Source: an uncultured Agrobacterium sp. (GTDB lineage: Bacteria; Pseudomonadota; Alphaproteobacteria; Rhizobiales; Rhizobiaceae). Taken from it: 64,000 nt of DNA. The position numbers and the translations under genes are program-made. The stretch is taken from contig CAJYTK010000022.1 of the NCBI GenBank assembly GCA_913777615.1, forward strand, positions 310,001 to 374,000. Direction: 5' to 3'. Shown one piece after another: positions 63,046 through 64,000 of the stretch. Within the stretch, counting starts at the first letter, position 1. Every line of letters starts with the position of its first letter. Under the pieces are notes generated by a model. That model was not told where the DNA came from, did no database searches, and saw nothing but the letters and a program-made list of their open reading frames with translations.

Positions 63046-63141
63046 CCGAAAATCGGAAACGGTTTTCGGAAAACACGATGCGTAGATTCAACGGGAATCG
63101 CGCGTTCTTTTGCATCCACTAAATGGACGCCCGGCGCGCTG
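63046..63141. repeat. Dispersed rhizobial intergenic repeat, copy 2
   Basis: CCGAAAATCGGAAACGGTTT with TCGG closes a hairpin, followed by ACACGATGCGTAGATTCAAC, then GCGCGTTCTTTTGCATCCA and TGGACGC, which form a second hairpin-like part. It matches the copy at 54469 along its length and lies between rirA and the iron-binding protein gene. Confidence 0.6.
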
Positions 63142-63156
63142 AGGGAGACCTGTGGT

Positions 63157-64000
63157 ATGGCAAGCTTGAAAACCAGCTTTCTAACGCTCGGTATGGTGTT
63201 ATCTGTCGCTTGTGGCGCAGCCACCCCGTCCCTTGCCGGTGGTGAGGTCAATGTCTACTCCTACCGCCAGCCGGAATTGATCCAGCCCCTGCTTGACGCC
63301 TTTGCCAAGGAGACGGGAATTGAGACCAATGTCCTGTTTCTCGACAAGGGTCTGGTCGAACGCATCCAGGCAGAAGGCGTCAATTCTCCCGCCGACATTC
63401 TGCTGACAGTCGATATCGCGCGCCTGGTGGAAGCCAAGGAAGGCGGCGTGACGCAGCCGGTCCTCAACGATCCGATCATCGAGAAGGATATTCCGGCCAA
63501 TCTTCGCGACCCGGAAGGCGAATGGTTCGGACTGACGACCAGAGGGCGCGTTGTCTACGCCTCCAAGGAGCGTGTGCCGCAGCAAAGCATCACCTATGAA
63601 GAACTGGCCGATCCGAAATGGAAGGGCAAGATCTGCATTCGGGACGGCCAACATTCCTACAACATCGCCCTCTTCGCCTCGATGATTGCCCATCATGGAC
63701 TGGATTATACCCGCACGTGGCTAACCGGCTTGAAGAACAATCTGGCACGCAAGCCGGATGGCACGGATCGCAGCCAGGCGAAGTCCATCTATTCCGGCGA
63801 ATGCGATATTGCGCTCGGCAACACCTATTACGTCGGCCTGATGCTGACCAATGAGCAGGAACCGGAAGAGAAAGTCTGGGCAAACGCCGTCAAGGTCATC
63901 TTCCCCAATGCTGACGACCGCGGCACGCACGTCAACATCTCCGGTGTCGCCATGACCAAATACGCACCGAACAAGGAAAACGCTCTGAAGCTGATGGAAT
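63157..64000 (+). CDS. Ferric-iron-type ABC substrate-binding protein (FbpA-like), 3' end outside
   Basis: The first ~281 residues. Signal peptide ends near ATPSLAGGE; the mature start VNVYSYRQPELIQPLLDAF is typical of FbpA/AfuA/IdiA Fe(III)-binding proteins, and the C-terminal half carries ECDIALGNTYYVGLM with the tyrosine pair used as iron ligands. GAGGGAGA precedes the ATG at 63157. It is divergent from rirA and probably RirA-controlled; the permease and ATPase genes should follow to the right. Confidence 0.92.
   Translation, partial: MASLKTSFLTLGMVLSVACGAATPSLAGGEVNVYSYRQPELIQPLLDAFAKETGIETNVLFLDKGLVERIQAEGVNSPADILLTVDIARLVEAKEGGVTQPVLNDPIIEKDIPANLRDPEGEWFGLTTRGRVVYASKERVPQQSITYEELADPKWKGKICIRDGQHSYNIALFASMIAHHGLDYTRTWLTGLKNNLARKPDGTDRSQAKSIYSGECDIALGNTYYVGLMLTNEQEPEEKVWANAVKVIFPNADDRGTHVNISGVAMTKYAPNKENALKLME

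Overview
The window reads as chromosomal DNA of a Rhizobiaceae alphaproteobacterium (Agrobacterium/Rhizobium-like). This rests on gene content: the iron regulator RirA with its three cysteines at the canonical positions, CtrA-type TTAA-N7-TTAA boxes, a five-step hut pathway using HutF and HutG, a complete phn C-P lyase cluster, and dispersed rhizobial palindromic repeats. Most of the window is ordinary, GC-rich, tightly packed core or near-core DNA. No taxonomic search could be run.

Layout. (1) 1-1187: the N-terminus of a LOV-domain sensor protein, a SelW-like protein and a tRNA-Leu(CAG). (2) 1171-9123: an integrated element of about 7.9 kb bounded by a 21-bp direct repeat of the tRNA-Leu 3' end. 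It carries a tyrosine integrase, a ParB-like/HNH-like gene pair, a repeat-rich gene-poor stretch, a serine resolvase with a tiny coupled membrane ORF, and one large cargo gene of 1012 codons. The cargo protein joins a nucleoside-phosphorylase-type nucleosidase domain to a STAND/NLR-like body whose NTPase motifs look degenerate; it is the best candidate here for an undescribed (probably anti-phage) system. A 13-G tract lies 137 bp upstream of it. (3) 9426-20082: a Flp/Tad (cpa/ctp) pilus locus with candidate CtrA boxes upstream of the pilin and of cpaB. (4) 20215-27585: leucyl aminopeptidase, nicotinate phosphoribosyltransferase, an NlpC/P60 enzyme, a MarR regulator with a terminator-bearing leader, a TerC-family membrane protein with a structured leader, and a DMT exporter. 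(5) 27676-34956: histidine utilisation genes hutF / hutIHGUD, divergent around a perfect HutC-like palindrome. (6) 35183-37668: mmsA and a divergent LysR gene. (7) 37678-50887: the phosphonate regulon phnGHIJKL-acetyltransferase-phnCDE1E2-DUF1045-phnMN with divergent phnF, two candidate Pho boxes and a PhnF-like operator. (8) 50923-57160: tonB-exbD-exbB, a HutC-family regulator and a NitT/TauT-type ABC importer. (9) 57258-64000: an OsmF/YehYXW-type osmoprotectant importer, an AbrB-family membrane protein, rirA, and the start of a ferric-iron-type binding protein.

How the genes work together. The pilus genes form a full assembly machine: pilin, prepilin peptidase, secretin, ATPase and inner-membrane platform, with the pilotin-like TPR protein encoded separately. 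The hut genes take histidine to glutamate by the HutF/HutG route. The phn genes import phosphonates, cleave C-P bonds and recycle the ribose bisphosphate product, probably under phosphate starvation (PhoB) and PhnF. TonB/ExbBD, RirA and the FbpA-like protein are iron-related. The integrated element is a self-contained mobile cassette that probably carries one defence-type cargo gene.
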